Source: Tabrizicola sp. (GTDB lineage Bacteria; Pseudomonadota; Alphaproteobacteria; Rhodobacterales; Rhodobacteraceae). Taken from it: 64,000 nucleotides of DNA. The position numbers and the translations under genes are program-made. The notes beneath the pieces were generated by a model that did no database searches, was not told where the DNA came from, and saw only the letters and a program-made list of their open reading frames with translations. Every line of letters begins with the position of its first letter. Position 1 is the stretch's first letter. The stretch covers positions 186,001-250,000 of the forward strand of contig NZ_JAUXZE010000082.1 in assembly GCF_030694085.1 (NCBI RefSeq), in the 5' to 3' direction. This document shows, piece after piece, positions 41,688-51,016 of the stretch.

Positions 41688-44426
41688 ATGCTGGGACTTG
41701 GATCGATTGCGCGGAAGGTGTTCGGGACCCCGAACGACCGCAAGGTAAAGTCCGTCCGCCCGGTGGTGGCGCAGATCAACGCGCTGGAGCCAGAGTTCCA
41801 GGCGCTGACCGACGACGGCATCATCGCCAAGACGCGCGAGTTTCAGAAGCGGGTGCAAGAGGGCGGCGAAAGTCTGGAGTCGATCCTGCCCGAGGCGTTC
41901 GCCAACTGCCGCGAAGGCGCTCGGCGGGCCTTGGGCCTGCGGGCCTTTGACGTGCAGCTGAAGGGCGGGATGTTCCTGCACCAGGGCAACATTTCCGAGA
42001 TGAAGACGGGCGAAGGCAAGACGCTGGTCGCCACCTTTGCGGCCTATCTGAACGCGCTGACGGGTAAGGGCGTGCATGTGGTCACGGTGAACGACTACCT
42101 GGCCAAGCGCGACGCGGAATGGATGGGCAAGGTCTATGCCGCGCTGGGGATGACCACGGGTGTCGTCTATTCGCAGCAGCCCGATGCCGAGAAGAAGGCC
42201 GCCTACCGCGCCGACATCACCTATGCCACGAACAACGAGCTGGGCTTCGATTACCTGCGTGACAACATGAAAGCCTCGCTGGAGGACATGGCGCAGCGCG
42301 GCCACAACTATGCGATCGTCGACGAAGTGGACTCGATCCTGATCGACGAAGCGCGGACGCCGCTGATCATCTCGGGTCCCAGCCAGGACCGCAGCCCGCT
42401 GTACACGGCGGTGGACAAGGTGATCCCGCATCTGACGCCGGAACACTATGCGGTGGATGAAAAGACCCGCGGCGTGACCCTGACGGAAGAGGGCAACGAC
42501 GTCATCGAAGACCTTCTGCGCAAGGAGGGCATCCTGCCGGAAGGGCAGAACCTCTATGCGGCGGAAAGCACCACCATCGTCCACCACGTCAACCAGGCCC
42601 TGCGGGCGCACAAGCTGTTCTTCAAGGACCAGCAGTACATCGTCCGCGACGGCGAGGTGATGCTGATCGACGAATTCACCGGCCGGATGATGAAGGGTCG
42701 CCGGTTGTCGGAAGGCCTGCACCAGGCAATCGAGGCGAAGGAAGGGGTCAAGATCAACCCCGAGAACGTGACCTACGCCAGCGTGACCTTCCAGAACTAC
42801 TTCCGCCTGTACGAAAAGTTGGGCGGCATGACCGGCACCGCGGTGACCGAAGCCGAGGAATTCCGCGAGATTTACGGTCTGGGCGTGGTCGAGGTCCCGA
42901 CCAACCGCCCCGTCGCCCGGATCGACGAACATGACCAGGTCTTCCGCACCGCGCGCGAAAAGTATGACGGCATCCTGGTCGCCATCAAGGAAGCCCATGC
43001 GAAGGGCCAGCCGATCCTGGTCGGCACGACGTCCATCGAGAAATCCGAACAGCTGTCCGCGCTTCTGAAGGGCGCCGACATCCCGCACAGCGTCCTGAAC
43101 GCCCGCCAGCACGAGATGGAAGCCAAGATCGTCGCCGATGCCGGCAAGCTGGGCTCGGTCACCATCGCGACGAACATGGCCGGCCGCGGCACCGACATCA
43201 AGCTGGGCGGCAACGTCGAGTTCAAGGTGATGGAGGCCATCGCGGCCGACCCCGAGGGGGATCACGTCGCCATCCGCGCCCGGATCGAGGCCGAGCACAC
43301 CGGCGAGGAAGAGGCCGTCAAGCAGGCAGGGGGCCTGTTTGTCCTGGGCACCGAACGCCACGAAAGCCGCCGGATCGACAACCAGCTGCGCGGTCGGTCG
43401 GGCCGTCAGGGCGACCCCGGTCGTTCGGCCTTCTTCCTGTCGCTGGAAGACGACCTTATGCGTATCTTCGGCTCGGAACGGCTGGACAAGATCCTGTCGA
43501 CGCTGGGCATGAAGGAAGGCGAATCCATCGTTCACCCCTGGGTCAACAAGAGCCTGGAAAAGGCGCAGGCCAAGGTCGAAGGCCGCAACTTCGACATCCG
43601 CAAGCAACTGCTCAAGTTCGATGACGTGATGAACGACCAGCGCAAGGCGATCTTCTCGCAGCGGATGGAGATCATGCAGGCTGACCACGTCGCCGACGTC
43701 GCCGCCGACATGCGCCACCAGGTGATCGAGGACCTCGTTGACCTGGCGATGCCGCCCAAGTCCTACCCGGACGCCTGGGACACCGATGCCCTGACCACTT
43801 CGGTCCGCGACATGTTGAACCTGGACCTGCCGATTGCCGATTGGGCCGCCGAAGAAGGCGTCGACCAGGCCGTGATCCAGGAGCGCATCATCGAGGCCTC
43901 GGACAAGATGATGGCCGAGAAGACCGAGAAGTTCGGTGACTCGACCATGCAAACCATCGAGAAGCAGGTTCTGCTGCAGGCCATCGACAGCAAATGGCGT
44001 GAGCATCTCTTGCGGCTGGAGCACCTGCGCTCGGTGGTGAACTTCCGCGGTTATGCGCAGCGCGACCCGCTGAACGAATACAAGACCGAGGCCTTCCAGC
44101 TGTTCGGCAACCTCCTCAACTCGCTGCGCGAGCAGACGACGCAGCAACTGTCGCGCATCCGTCCGGTGACCAAGGAAGAGCAGGACGAAATGGTGCGTCA
44201 GATGGCCGCCGCCCAGGCCGCTGCCCAAGCTCCGACCGTGGTCGAAGCCGCTGCGGCTGCGGCACCCGCCGCAGCGCTGGCGGCAGCCCCGGCCGCTGAA
44301 GCCGCAACCCGGCTGGCCGACTTCGACGAGGCCGATCCGACGACCTGGGGCAACCCTGGGCGCAACGACATGTGTCCCTGCGGTTCGGGCGAGAAGTTCA
44401 AGCACTGCCACGGTCGCCTTGCTTAA
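41688..44426 (+). CDS. secA: preprotein translocase ATPase SecA
   Basis: A 912-residue motor that drives unfolded preproteins through SecYEG. Walker A KTGEGKT is at about 106-112; DEVDSILIDEARTPL is the Walker B/DEAD region. The preprotein-crosslinking domain follows, then NBD2 (TNMAGRGTDIKLGG) and the scaffold/wing domains. An Ala-rich linker (about 830-880) leads to the zinc-binding SecB-contact tail NDMCPCGSGEKFKHCHG. I use ATG 41688 (MLGLGSIARK), with GGAG 5 bp upstream; the frame is open further upstream but is not conserved in character. Confidence 0.97.
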   Translation: MLGLGSIARKVFGTPNDRKVKSVRPVVAQINALEPEFQALTDDGIIAKTREFQKRVQEGGESLESILPEAFANCREGARRALGLRAFDVQLKGGMFLHQGNISEMKTGEGKTLVATFAAYLNALTGKGVHVVTVNDYLAKRDAEWMGKVYAALGMTTGVVYSQQPDAEKKAAYRADITYATNNELGFDYLRDNMKASLEDMAQRGHNYAIVDEVDSILIDEARTPLIISGPSQDRSPLYTAVDKVIPHLTPEHYAVDEKTRGVTLTEEGNDVIEDLLRKEGILPEGQNLYAAESTTIVHHVNQALRAHKLFFKDQQYIVRDGEVMLIDEFTGRMMKGRRLSEGLHQAIEAKEGVKINPENVTYASVTFQNYFRLYEKLGGMTGTAVTEAEEFREIYGLGVVEVPTNRPVARIDEHDQVFRTAREKYDGILVAIKEAHAKGQPILVGTTSIEKSEQLSALLKGADIPHSVLNARQHEMEAKIVADAGKLGSVTIATNMAGRGTDIKLGGNVEFKVMEAIAADPEGDHVAIRARIEAEHTGEEEAVKQAGGLFVLGTERHESRRIDNQLRGRSGRQGDPGRSAFFLSLEDDLMRIFGSERLDKILSTLGMKEGESIVHPWVNKSLEKAQAKVEGRNFDIRKQLLKFDDVMNDQRKAIFSQRMEIMQADHVADVAADMRHQVIEDLVDLAMPPKSYPDAWDTDALTTSVRDMLNLDLPIADWAAEEGVDQAVIQERIIEASDKMMAEKTEKFGDSTMQTIEKQVLLQAIDSKWREHLLRLEHLRSVVNFRGYAQRDPLNEYKTEAFQLFGNLLNSLREQTTQQLSRIRPVTKEEQDEMVRQMAAAQAAAQAPTVVEAAAAAAPAAALAAAPAAEAATRLADFDEADPTTWGNPGRNDMCPCGSGEKFKHCHGRLA

Positions 44427-44435
44427 GGCGGCCCC

Positions 44436-44457
44436 CGGCCGGGGTGATTCCCGGCCG
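44436..44457 (+). terminator. GC hairpin downstream of secA
   Basis: CGGCCGGG (44436-44443) pairs with CCCGGCCG (44450-44457) around GTGATT. No T-run follows, so it is a weak terminator or an mRNA 3' stabiliser. Confidence 0.45.
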
Positions 44458-44557
44458 ATCAGGGCAGCAATCCGTAACCCTTCCCAATTAATGCCATTTC
44501 TCCGCCCCTATTCGGCTCTAACCCGGAAACGGTAACGATTCTCACCGGGGCACTGCC

Positions 44558-45469
44558 ATGCTTTGGGGCAAAAAGGTTCTTCAGGTTTCCGCCGTCCTGG
44601 CGGTTGCATTCGGGGCCGCCCACACAGCGGAGAAACTGAAGGCCCCTGCGGCCCAGCATTCGCTTTTGCTGACCGCAGCCGATGTAGTGCGCGCGCCACG
44701 CACGCCTAGCGTTCAGTCGGAAAATCCCGCCGTCCCGCAATCCGCCTCGCTGAGCAGCCCCACCGACACGGGACTGGGTCAGGTCACTGGCATAACCACC
44801 GTCGCGGCTGCAGCACCGGGCCTGGTCGGAGAGGGATGTCAGGCGCGGCTGTCGCTTCTTCCCCTTCCCGGCGCGATGATCGAAGCAAGGCTGACCGCGC
44901 CCTGCAACCGGGGTGAACGTTTCGTGGTCCGACATTCCGGCCTGTCCTTCTCGGCGCAGACCCAGGCCGACGGGCGGGCGACGGTGATCCTTCCGGCACT
45001 GCGGTCCGATGCGATGGTTGCAGTCTACCTGCAGGATTCGCGCCTGGTCCTGGGTCGGCTCACCGTCCCGGATGCCGCAACTTACGCCCGCTATGCCATC
45101 AGCTGGGACAGCCCGGTCGAAATGGAGCTGCGGGTCACCGAAGGCGACCGTGTGCTGATCGGCAGCGCGGCTCTGTCAGGGCTGGAACAGGGTGTGATCG
45201 CGCTGGGACAGACCAATCTTCCTTCGCCGGTTCTGGCCCGGGTCTATTCGGTCCCCGGCAAAGACCTGGGCAAGGCGGACATCACCGGCGAGCTGCGGAT
45301 CACGCCTGCGACCTGCGGCCGGACCCTGCGGGTCGAGACGGCACATTCCAGCGGCGGCGTCGCCTTTACCGCCGAGCATAGCATTGCCGTGCCGATGTGC
45401 GGGACCGCAGGTGACATTCTGGTGTTGAAGAATCTTGCGCCTCCCCTGAAACTCGCCGCTCCTAAGTAA
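44558..45469 (+). CDS. exported protein of unknown function
   Basis: A 303-residue protein. A signal-like N-terminus (VLQVSAVLAVAFGAAHTA) is followed by a low-complexity linker (about 25-85) and then by beta-rich sequence (about 90-300) containing four Cys (GCQ, PCNRG, TCGRT, MCGTA) that could form two disulfides. I recognise no family; homologs in related genomes are, from memory, sometimes mislabelled translocase because of the secA neighbour. It ends 15 bp before the next gene, so the two are likely an operon. Confidence 0.78.
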   Translation: MLWGKKVLQVSAVLAVAFGAAHTAEKLKAPAAQHSLLLTAADVVRAPRTPSVQSENPAVPQSASLSSPTDTGLGQVTGITTVAAAAPGLVGEGCQARLSLLPLPGAMIEARLTAPCNRGERFVVRHSGLSFSAQTQADGRATVILPALRSDAMVAVYLQDSRLVLGRLTVPDAATYARYAISWDSPVEMELRVTEGDRVLIGSAALSGLEQGVIALGQTNLPSPVLARVYSVPGKDLGKADITGELRITPATCGRTLRVETAHSSGGVAFTAEHSIAVPMCGTAGDILVLKNLAPPLKLAAPK

Positions 45470-45484
45470 GGTTCGGAACGGTCG

Positions 45485-46996
45485 ATGGGTGTGAAGGCAG
45501 GACTCGCGGCGCTTTGCGCTGCGCTGTGTTTTTCGGGCTCGGCCTTTGCCCAGGATGTCACCCTGGTTGCCCGTGAGGGTGGGATCGTGCTGACCGGCAC
45601 CTTGCGGGGTTATGACGGCGAATTCTACCGCATCGACACGGCCTATGGGGCGCTGACCGTGGATGGTCAGGGGGTGATCTGCGAAGGCCCGGCCTGCCCG
45701 GACCTGATTGCACCCAAGGCGGTGATGCGGATCGTTGGCTCGCCAGACGCCGCGGGACTCTTGCCCGCACTGTTCCTGGCCTTCGCCCAGGCGCGGGGCC
45801 TGATCTACGAGACCGGGGAGGGCGAGGGTTACCAGGCTCGCATCCTGGACCCGGAAAGCCGCAAGGATCTGGCCGAGGTTTCGTTCACACCGATGGCGCC
45901 GGATCTTGCCACAGCTGCTGTACAGGACGGGGCGGCAGACCTGAAGCTTGCCTTCCGCGCCCAGCCGGACCTGGGCAGCCACTCTGTCGCAATGGACGCG
46001 CTGGTGGTGCTGGTGGCCCCGGACAATCCCACGCCCGAGATTTCCACGATCGAGTTGGCGAAGATCCTTGGAGGAGAGGTCGGCAACTGGGCGCAGATCG
46101 GCGGGCCGGACATGCCGGTGGTGCTGCACGCCCTTGCGGGTGAAACCGACCTGCAGCGCGCGCTGGGCGAAAGGCTTGGCACCCAGGCAACGGCCGCGGT
46201 GCTGCACAACGATCTTGCAACGCTGGCCACGGCGGTGGCGAAAGACCCCTGGGCTGTCGCGATTTCGGGCCGATCTGCGATTGCTCCGGCGCGGCGGATG
46301 CCGCTCACCGACAGCTGCGGCTTCCCGCTCTTGCCGACGCCGCTGGCGATCAAGGCCGAGGATTATCCCCTGGCGCTTCCGGTGCTGCTGCTGACGCCCA
46401 AGCGCCGCTTGCCGCTACTGACGCGTGAGTTTCTGGATTTCCTGCGTACGCCCGCAGCACAGGCGGCCGTCGCGGCGGCGGGCTTCGTCGATCGTTCGGC
46501 AAGCCGCCAGCCGATGACGGCGGACGGATTGCGGCTGCTCAACGCGATCAAGGGTGCAGGCGAGGACGTGACTTTGGCCGACCTCAAGCGGCTGGCCGAG
46601 ATCATGGACGGGGCGGACCGGGTGTCGCTGACCTTCCGCTTCGAGGACGGCTCCTCGACGCTGGATGCGCAGTCGCAGGACAACCTGGCCGACCTTGCCC
46701 AGTTGATCGCGGCAGGGCAGTTCCGCAACCAGAAGCTGGTGCTGGCCGGGTTCTCGGATGGCTCCGGCGCGGCGGGGGCGAATCTTGCGCTGTCAGTGGA
46801 ACGCGCGGCGAAGGTCGCACAAGAGCTGGCGGCGGTGGCCCCGGACCTGTCGCCCACGGACCTGCCGGTGGTCGAAGGCTTCGGCGAGGCGCTGCCGATG
46901 GCCTGCGACGAGACGGCAATCGGCCGCCAGCTGAACCGGAGGGTGGAGCTGTGGGTCGTGCCCGACTTCGCGCCCGCCGAGGCCCCCGCTCCTTAG
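45485..46996 (+). CDS. periplasmic phosphate-binding-like domain fused to OmpA C-terminal domain
   Basis: A 503-residue protein. After a signal (CFSGSAFA, cut near residue 22) there is a short N-terminal beta domain (TLVAREGGIVLTGTLRGYDG). A PstS-like type II periplasmic binding fold follows (about 75-345; AVMRIVGSPD, LVVLVAPDNPTPEISTIELAKILGG), then an OmpA-like peptidoglycan-binding domain (about 380-500; FEDGSSTLDAQSQDNLADLA, GFSDGSGAAGANLALSVERA, NRRVELWV). Such a protein would bind a ligand while tethered to peptidoglycan; no permease is near. Its stop overlaps that of convergent mtlK by two bases. Confidence 0.85.
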   Translation: MGVKAGLAALCAALCFSGSAFAQDVTLVAREGGIVLTGTLRGYDGEFYRIDTAYGALTVDGQGVICEGPACPDLIAPKAVMRIVGSPDAAGLLPALFLAFAQARGLIYETGEGEGYQARILDPESRKDLAEVSFTPMAPDLATAAVQDGAADLKLAFRAQPDLGSHSVAMDALVVLVAPDNPTPEISTIELAKILGGEVGNWAQIGGPDMPVVLHALAGETDLQRALGERLGTQATAAVLHNDLATLATAVAKDPWAVAISGRSAIAPARRMPLTDSCGFPLLPTPLAIKAEDYPLALPVLLLTPKRRLPLLTREFLDFLRTPAAQAAVAAAGFVDRSASRQPMTADGLRLLNAIKGAGEDVTLADLKRLAEIMDGADRVSLTFRFEDGSSTLDAQSQDNLADLAQLIAAGQFRNQKLVLAGFSDGSGAAGANLALSVERAAKVAQELAAVAPDLSPTDLPVVEGFGEALPMACDETAIGRQLNRRVELWVVPDFAPAEAPAP

Positions 46997-48417
46997 GCGA
47001 GATACTCGGTCAGTGTCTGCGCCGTACCGACCGCCCAAAGCCGGTTCAGCTGCCGCTCGAAGGCCTGCGCAAACCGCGCATCCTGCCCCAGATCGCCGTA
47101 GACCGCCGCCATCTCCAGCCATGCCGCCGGACGCGCCTTCGCCGCCTTGGCCCGGACGACCAGCGCGTCCCAGTCCGGGTCGTTCGGCGGGATTACCGTC
47201 CCGCTGTCCGTTTCGCCAAAGCAATACCGGCACCACATCGCGCTGACCAAGGCCAGCCCCTCGACCGATCCGCCCGCCGCCAGCGCATCGCGGATCGAGG
47301 GGACGATGAATTTCGGCTGCCGGTTCGACCCGTCCAGGCAAAGCCGCCGCTCGGTATCCGCGACCTCGGGATTGCTGAAACGCTCGACGATCAGGCGGTA
47401 GTAGTCACCCAGGTTGGTGTCGGGGACGGGCGGGATATAGGGGATGATCTCATCCATCTCGACCTTGTCGAGCAGGCCCCGGATCAGCGGGTCCGCCATC
47501 GCTTCGTGGACATACTCGATGTCCATCAATCCGCCGGGATAGGCGATGGTCGCATGTCCGCCGTTCAGGATGCGGATCTTCATCATCTCGAAATTGTGGA
47601 CGTGGGGCGTCAGCGTCACCCCCGCCTTTTCGAACGCCGGACGACCTGAGGGGAAGTTGTCCTCCAGCACCCACTGCCGGAACGGCTCACAGGTCACCGG
47701 CACCGGATCGTCGCCCAGACCGAACGCCGCCGCCATTGCCCGTTCCCGCGGGCCGGTGGCGGGCGTGATCCGGTCCACCATGCCGTTCGGGAAGGCGACG
47801 TTCGCCTTGATCCAGTCGGCCAGCGCAGGGTCCTTGATCGCGGCAAGGCCCGTCACCGCAGCCATCGTCACCTGCCCGTTGCCCGGTAGGTTGTCGCAGC
47901 TCATCACCGTGAATGGCGGCACCCCCGCCGCCTTCCGAGCCTTCAGTGCCGCGATGATCGCCCCGAAGGCGGTCCGGTGCGGGTCCGCAGCATCGGCCAT
48001 GATTTCGGGGTGGTCGGGATCGAACTCTCCGGTCGCCGGGTTGATGAAATAACCGCCTTCGGTCACGGTCAAGCTTACGATGCGGATCTCTGGCCGCGCC
48101 ATCGCCGCGATCAGGGCCGCATTGTCGGGTTCTACTGGCAGGAAGTCGATCATCGACCCCACCCGCCGCGCCGATTTGCCCTTGGGGTCCAGCTCGATCA
48201 CCGTGGACAGGCAATCCTGTGCTCGCAAGGCGTCCCGCATCCGGGCATCGCCCTCGCGCACCCCTGCGCCCAGGATTGCCCAGTCGTGGTTCAGTCCCAT
48301 GCCGAAAAGGTCGTCTAGGTAGACGGCCATATGCGCCCGGTGGAAATTCCCCAGCCCGATATGGACGATGCCGGGGGTCAGCTTGGAACGATCATAGGCG
48401 GGGAGATGGACAGTCAT
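46993..48417 (-). CDS. mtlK: mannitol 2-dehydrogenase family polyol dehydrogenase
   Basis: A 474-residue NAD-dependent long-chain dehydrogenase that oxidises mannitol (and arabinitol/sorbitol) to ketoses. The N-terminal Rossmann fold starts HIGLGNFHRAHMAVYLDDLF (about 18-37), and the family motif DNLPGNG and catalytic-helix lysine region NGMVDRITP are present. Last gene of the polyol operon, 3 bp after smoS. In Rhodobacter sphaeroides sugar kinases follow mtlK; here the operon ends against a convergent gene. Confidence 0.92.
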   Translation of the reverse strand: MTVHLPAYDRSKLTPGIVHIGLGNFHRAHMAVYLDDLFGMGLNHDWAILGAGVREGDARMRDALRAQDCLSTVIELDPKGKSARRVGSMIDFLPVEPDNAALIAAMARPEIRIVSLTVTEGGYFINPATGEFDPDHPEIMADAADPHRTAFGAIIAALKARKAAGVPPFTVMSCDNLPGNGQVTMAAVTGLAAIKDPALADWIKANVAFPNGMVDRITPATGPRERAMAAAFGLGDDPVPVTCEPFRQWVLEDNFPSGRPAFEKAGVTLTPHVHNFEMMKIRILNGGHATIAYPGGLMDIEYVHEAMADPLIRGLLDKVEMDEIIPYIPPVPDTNLGDYYRLIVERFSNPEVADTERRLCLDGSNRQPKFIVPSIRDALAAGGSVEGLALVSAMWCRYCFGETDSGTVIPPNDPDWDALVVRAKAAKARPAAWLEMAAVYGDLGQDARFAQAFERQLNRLWAVGTAQTLTEYLA

Positions 48418-48420
48418 GGC

Positions 48421-49185
48421 TCAGCTCATCCAGTTTCCGCCGTCGACGTTGAACGTCTGGGCGACGATGTAATCGGATTCGGACGAGGCCAGGAACACCG
48501 CCGCGCCAGTCATGTCTTCAGGACGCCCCATGCGGCCATAGGGGACGGCCTCGCCGACCTCGCGCTTCTTCTGGCCCTTGGGCTTGCCCTCGTACTTGGC
48601 GAACAAGGCATCCACCGCGTCCCACATCGGGGTATCGACGACACCTGGCGCAATGCCGTTCACGTTGATCTTGTGCCTGATCAGGTCCAGCCCCGCCGAT
48701 TGCGTCAGACTGATGACGGCGGCTTTGGAGGCGCAGTAGACCCCCACCAGCGCCTCACCCCGCCGTCCGGCCTGTGACGCCATGTTGATGATCTTGCCGC
48801 CCCGGCCCTGCGCGATCATCACCTTAGCCACTGCCTGCAACGGAAACAGCGTCCCCGCGACGTTGACGGCGAAAAGCTTGTCATAGCTGGCCCGGGTAAT
48901 ATCCACGATAGGCGCCAGATCGAAGATGGCGGCGTTGTTCAGAAGGATATCGATCCCCCCGCCCCAATCCGCCGCCGCCTTGACGCCGGCGTCGATCGAG
49001 GCCTGGTCGGTCACGTCCATCGTGATGCCGATAGTCCGGTCGCCCAGCTGCGCCGCCGCGTCTTCAGCCCCGCCGATATCGGCAATCGCCACCCGCGCGC
49101 CTTCGCGCAAATAGGCCTCCACAAAGGCCAGCCCGATGCCCCGCGCCCCACCCGTGATCAGCGCCGTTTTGCCTGCAAGTCTCAT
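48421..49185 (-). CDS. smoS: sorbitol (L-iditol 2-) dehydrogenase, SDR family
   Basis: A 254-residue short-chain dehydrogenase that oxidises sorbitol to fructose with NAD. TGGARGIG binds the cofactor, NNAAIF is the structural motif, and the catalytic Ser/Tyr/Lys are in NMASQAG and YCASKAAVISL. The C-terminus NVDGGNWMS matches Rhodobacter SmoS as I remember it. Its ATG overlaps the smoK stop (ATGA), and mtlK follows after 3 bp. Confidence 0.93.
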   Translation of the reverse strand: MRLAGKTALITGGARGIGLAFVEAYLREGARVAIADIGGAEDAAAQLGDRTIGITMDVTDQASIDAGVKAAADWGGGIDILLNNAAIFDLAPIVDITRASYDKLFAVNVAGTLFPLQAVAKVMIAQGRGGKIINMASQAGRRGEALVGVYCASKAAVISLTQSAGLDLIRHKINVNGIAPGVVDTPMWDAVDALFAKYEGKPKGQKKREVGEAVPYGRMGRPEDMTGAAVFLASSESDYIVAQTFNVDGGNWMS

Positions 49186-50171
49186 ATCGCCAGTCCATTC
49201 GTGTCAAAGCGGTGAATTTTCCCGGCCGGAGCCAGCCGGATGCGGTCGCCGTGGCGGGCATGCACTTCACCCGGCGCGCGCACGGTCATCGTGCCCAGGC
49301 CCTCGACCGCGACCTTCAGGAAGCTGTCGGACCCAAGGTGTTCCGACAGGCCCACGACACCCTCCCACGGTCCATCGCCGACCGTGATATGCTCGGGCCG
49401 GATGCCGATGGTGTGGGCGTTGTGCTTCGCGGCCTCGGCGCCTTCGATCAGGTTCATCTTCGGGCTGCCGATAAAGCTTGCGACGAAGACATTGCGCGGG
49501 AAGTTGTACAGTTCCAGCGGCGCGCCGACCTGTTCGATGCGGCCCGCGTTCAGGACGACGATCTTGTCGGCCATGGTCATGGCTTCGACCTGGTCGTGCG
49601 TCACATAGATCATCGTGGTCTGAAGGCTTTGGTGCAGTTCCGAAATCTCCTGCCGCATCCCGACGCGCAAGGCGGCGTCAAGGTTCGAGAGCGGCTCATC
49701 GAAAAGGAACGCTGCCGGTTCCCGCACGATGGCGCGCCCGATGGCAACCCGCTGGCGCTGGCCGCCCGACAGCTGGCCCGGACGGCGGTCAAGGTAGTTC
49801 GACAGGTTCAGCACCTTGGCCGCGCGTTCGACGCGCTTTTCCTGTTCCGCCTGGTCCATCCCCGCCATCTTCAGCGGAAAGGCGATGTTCTTCCGAACCG
49901 TCATGTGGGGATACAAAGCGTAGCTTTGGAACACCATCGCCAGACCCCGCTTGGCGGGCGGCAGGTTGGTCGCATCCTTGCCGTCGATGTCGATCACGCC
50001 CGAGGTGGTATCCTCCAGCCCCGCGATCAGCCGCAGAAGCGTGGATTTCCCGCAGCCCGAGGGGCCGACGAAGACGACGAACTCGCCGTTTTCGATGGTC
50101 AGGTCGATGCCGGGGATGACGTCGACCTCGCCAAAGGACTTGCGGACTTGCGTCAGTTGGATCTTGCCCAT
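49182..50171 (-). CDS. smoK: polyol ABC transporter ATP-binding protein
   Basis: A 329-residue MalK-type ATPase: Walker A GPSGCGKST (about 35-43), Q-loop VFQSYALYPHMTV, signature LSGGQRQRVAIGRA, Walker B FLFDEPLSNLD, H-loop THDQ, and a C-terminal TOBE/OB regulatory domain (about 235-329, GIRPEHITVG). It powers sorbitol/mannitol uptake through the SmoFG permeases. Coupled to smoS by ATGA and 7 bp from smoG. Confidence 0.94.
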   Translation of the reverse strand: MGKIQLTQVRKSFGEVDVIPGIDLTIENGEFVVFVGPSGCGKSTLLRLIAGLEDTTSGVIDIDGKDATNLPPAKRGLAMVFQSYALYPHMTVRKNIAFPLKMAGMDQAEQEKRVERAAKVLNLSNYLDRRPGQLSGGQRQRVAIGRAIVREPAAFLFDEPLSNLDAALRVGMRQEISELHQSLQTTMIYVTHDQVEAMTMADKIVVLNAGRIEQVGAPLELYNFPRNVFVASFIGSPKMNLIEGAEAAKHNAHTIGIRPEHITVGDGPWEGVVGLSEHLGSDSFLKVAVEGLGTMTVRAPGEVHARHGDRIRLAPAGKIHRFDTNGLAI

Positions 50172-50178
50172 GATTTCC

Positions 50179-51009
50179 TCACTTCACCGCGCCAAAGGTC
50201 AGGCCACGGACGAGTTGCTTCTGGCTGAACCAGCCAAGGATCAGGATCGGCAGGATCGCCATCGCCGATGCCGCCGAAAGTTTCGCGTAGAACAGGCCCT
50301 GCGGCGCCGAGAAGCTGGCGATGAAAGCCGACAGGGGGGCTGCCTTGGTCGTGGTCAGGACGATGGTCCAGAACGCCTCGTTCCAGGCGAGGATGATGTT
50401 CAACAGCATGGTCGAGGCGATGCCGGGCAGCGCCATCGGGGTCAGGACATAGACGATCTCGTTCCAGAGACCGGCCCCGTCCATCCGGGCGGCCTCCAGG
50501 ATCTCGCCGGGGATTTCCTTGAAGTAGGTGTAAAGCATCCAGATGATGATCGGCAGGTTCATCAGCATCAGGACCAGGACAAGGCCCAGCTTGGTGTCGA
50601 TCAGGCCAAGCCGCTGGAAGATCAGGTACAGCGGGATCATCACCGCGACGGCGGGCATCATCTTGGTGGACAGCATCCACATCAGCAGATCCTTGGTCTT
50701 CCGCCCCGGCACGAAGGCCATCGCCCAGGCCGAGGGGATCGCGATCACCAGACCCAGCAGGGTAGATCCGACGGCGATGACGACCGAGTTCAGGAAGAAC
50801 CGGGGATAGTCCGACCGCGCCCAGACATCGGCGTAGTTCTCCAGCGTCCACGAGGCCGACAGGAACTGCGGCGGCATGGCGACGGCGCTGGCTTCGGTCT
50901 TGAAGCTGGTCAGGATCATCCAGAGGACGGGGAAGAAGATGATCAGCGCGACCGACCAGGCGGCCAGGGTGGTGATCAGCTTGCGGCGGGGGGAAAGGGC
51001 GCGGGCCAT
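50179..51009 (-). CDS. smoG: polyol ABC transporter permease (MalG type)
   Basis: A 276-residue inner-membrane permease with six membrane segments. The EAA loop contacting SmoK is EAARMDGAGLWNEIVYVLTP. I use ATG 51009 (MARALSPRRK); an in-frame start at 51039 overlaps smoF. It pairs with SmoF. The stop lies 7 bp before the smoK start. Confidence 0.92.
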   Translation of the reverse strand: MARALSPRRKLITTLAAWSVALIIFFPVLWMILTSFKTEASAVAMPPQFLSASWTLENYADVWARSDYPRFFLNSVVIAVGSTLLGLVIAIPSAWAMAFVPGRKTKDLLMWMLSTKMMPAVAVMIPLYLIFQRLGLIDTKLGLVLVLMLMNLPIIIWMLYTYFKEIPGEILEAARMDGAGLWNEIVYVLTPMALPGIASTMLLNIILAWNEAFWTIVLTTTKAAPLSAFIASFSAPQGLFYAKLSAASAMAILPILILGWFSQKQLVRGLTFGAVK

Positions 51010-51016
51010 GGGAACC

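Noticed and set aside
41661..44411. 916-codon minus-strand frame opposite secA
   Set aside because: Antisense shadow of secA with no signal of its own.
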